56,231 nucleotides of DNA, from contig JAFZFF010000072.1 of the NCBI GenBank assembly GCA_017556045.1, positions 1 to 56,231 on the forward strand, given 5' to 3'. The stretch comes from Bacteroidaceae bacterium. Lineage in GTDB: Bacteria; Bacteroidota; Bacteroidia; Bacteroidales; Bacteroidaceae. Both the position numbers and the translations under genes were made by a program. The notes beneath the pieces were generated by a model that was not told the origin of the DNA, did not search any database, and saw only the letters and a program-made list of their open reading frames with translations. Positions 55,819 through 56,231 of this stretch are shown in pieces (within the stretch, counting starts at the first letter, position 1; each line of letters begins with the position of its first letter).

Positions 55819-56231
55819 ATGAGTATCAACTACAAAGTATCAAGATGCAAGAATCCCGGCAAGAATGCCGTACAGGGCGTGAACTACTTCTCATGCAAGG
55901 CCTCAAAGGTCAGTGACTATGACTTCAAGGAGCTCGCCGACGACATCGCTACCGCCACCACCGTGACCAAGGCTGACGCGCTCGCCGTGCTCGCAAGTAT
56001 CAAGCCCTACATCAAGAACGCGCTCCTCAGTGGTCGCCGCGTAGTGCTCAACGACCTCGGCTCGTTCGTCATCTCAGTCCGCTCCAAGTGCTTCTCCCAG
56101 GATGCTATGGCGGCCAGCGACTTCTCGCCCTCGGCACAGATCAAGGGCTACCACATCAACTTCCGTCCCGAGGTGGAGCTCAAGAAGGAGATCGCGCAGA
56201 AGATTTCGTTTAAGCGTATCGTGGACGCTTA
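55819..56231 (+). CDS. HU-family DNA-binding protein, 3'-truncated by window edge
   Basis: 137 codons are visible from ATG 55819 (MSINYKVSRCKNPGKNAVQG...). The protein has the HU/IHF-type pattern of the Bacteroidetes HU-HIG branch: a short N-terminal extension, helices (ELADDIATATTVTKADALAVL), then GRRVVLNDLGSFVISVRS, the equivalent of the HU beta-arm start, and a basic C-terminal part (VELKKEIAQKISFKR). These proteins bind and bend DNA and often sit beside VapE-type genes. The start follows the heptamer array directly. The gene continues past the window. Confidence 0.88.
   Translation, partial: MSINYKVSRCKNPGKNAVQGVNYFSCKASKVSDYDFKELADDIATATTVTKADALAVLASIKPYIKNALLSGRRVVLNDLGSFVISVRSKCFSQDAMAASDFSPSAQIKGYHINFRPEVELKKEIAQKISFKRIVDA

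Overview
The window is Bacteroidota DNA, most likely order Bacteroidales. The reasons are Bacteroidetes-type promoters (TTTG, about 20 bases, then TAnnTTTG) ahead of many genes, C-terminal type IX secretion (T9SS) sorting-like tails, SusC-style outer-membrane barrels, a TPR hybrid two-component regulator ending in an AraC domain, a histone H1-like mini-protein, and VapE and HU-type genes at the two ends. Genus cannot be fixed from what is visible. No tRNA, rRNA, transposase or CRISPR array was seen.

Layout. 1-1.4 kb: the 3' part of a VapE-type primase/ATPase gene. 1.4-1.8 kb: a regulatory stretch with a long inverted repeat and five AGTCCT-type boxes. 1.8-27.1 kb: an accessory block, all on the plus strand. 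It encodes a 1122-aa T9SS cargo protein with Ig-like domains, a 604-aa beta-barrel, a 3181-aa giant secreted protein with six N-terminal tandem repeats, two fibronectin-III proteins (about 770 and 1124 aa), a lipoprotein, a small T9SS-tailed protein, a membrane-anchored AraC protein and a TPR hybrid histidine kinase with its own AraC domain. Start and stop codons overlap or nearly touch through most of 5.2-24.2 kb, so it is probably one operon with its regulators. This is the best candidate here for an undescribed surface-assembly system.

27-43.7 kb is mostly housekeeping: endonuclease III, a GNAT acetyltransferase, phosphoglycerate kinase, a GH78 alpha-L-rhamnosidase lipoprotein (minus), a TPR protein, rubrerythrin (minus), glutamate dehydrogenase, a two-gene secreted unit ending in a large metallophosphoesterase, and a citramalate/isopropylmalate synthase. 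43.7-54.5 kb is on the minus strand: histone H1-like protein, an outer-membrane barrel of the TonB-receptor type, an acyltransferase plus CDP-alcohol phosphatidyltransferase pair (lipid synthesis), and a 3-keto-glycoside cluster (two DUF1080 proteins, one fused to HEAT-like repeats, and a Tat-type Gfo/Idh/MocA oxidoreductase). 54.5-55.8 kb is non-coding and rich in hairpins and short repeats, followed by a truncated HU-family gene.

The strongest non-gene signals are: a regulatory module of the same layout (two CGCTCGC boxes exactly 40 bp apart around a 14-bp palindrome, then TATCTTTG) upstream of both gdhA and the DUF1080 lipoprotein gene; a 52-bp dispersed palindromic repeat at 27.9 and 53.2 kb; and a second dispersed element at 30.1 and 53.1 kb whose second hairpin keeps its loop while its stem changes by compensatory substitutions.
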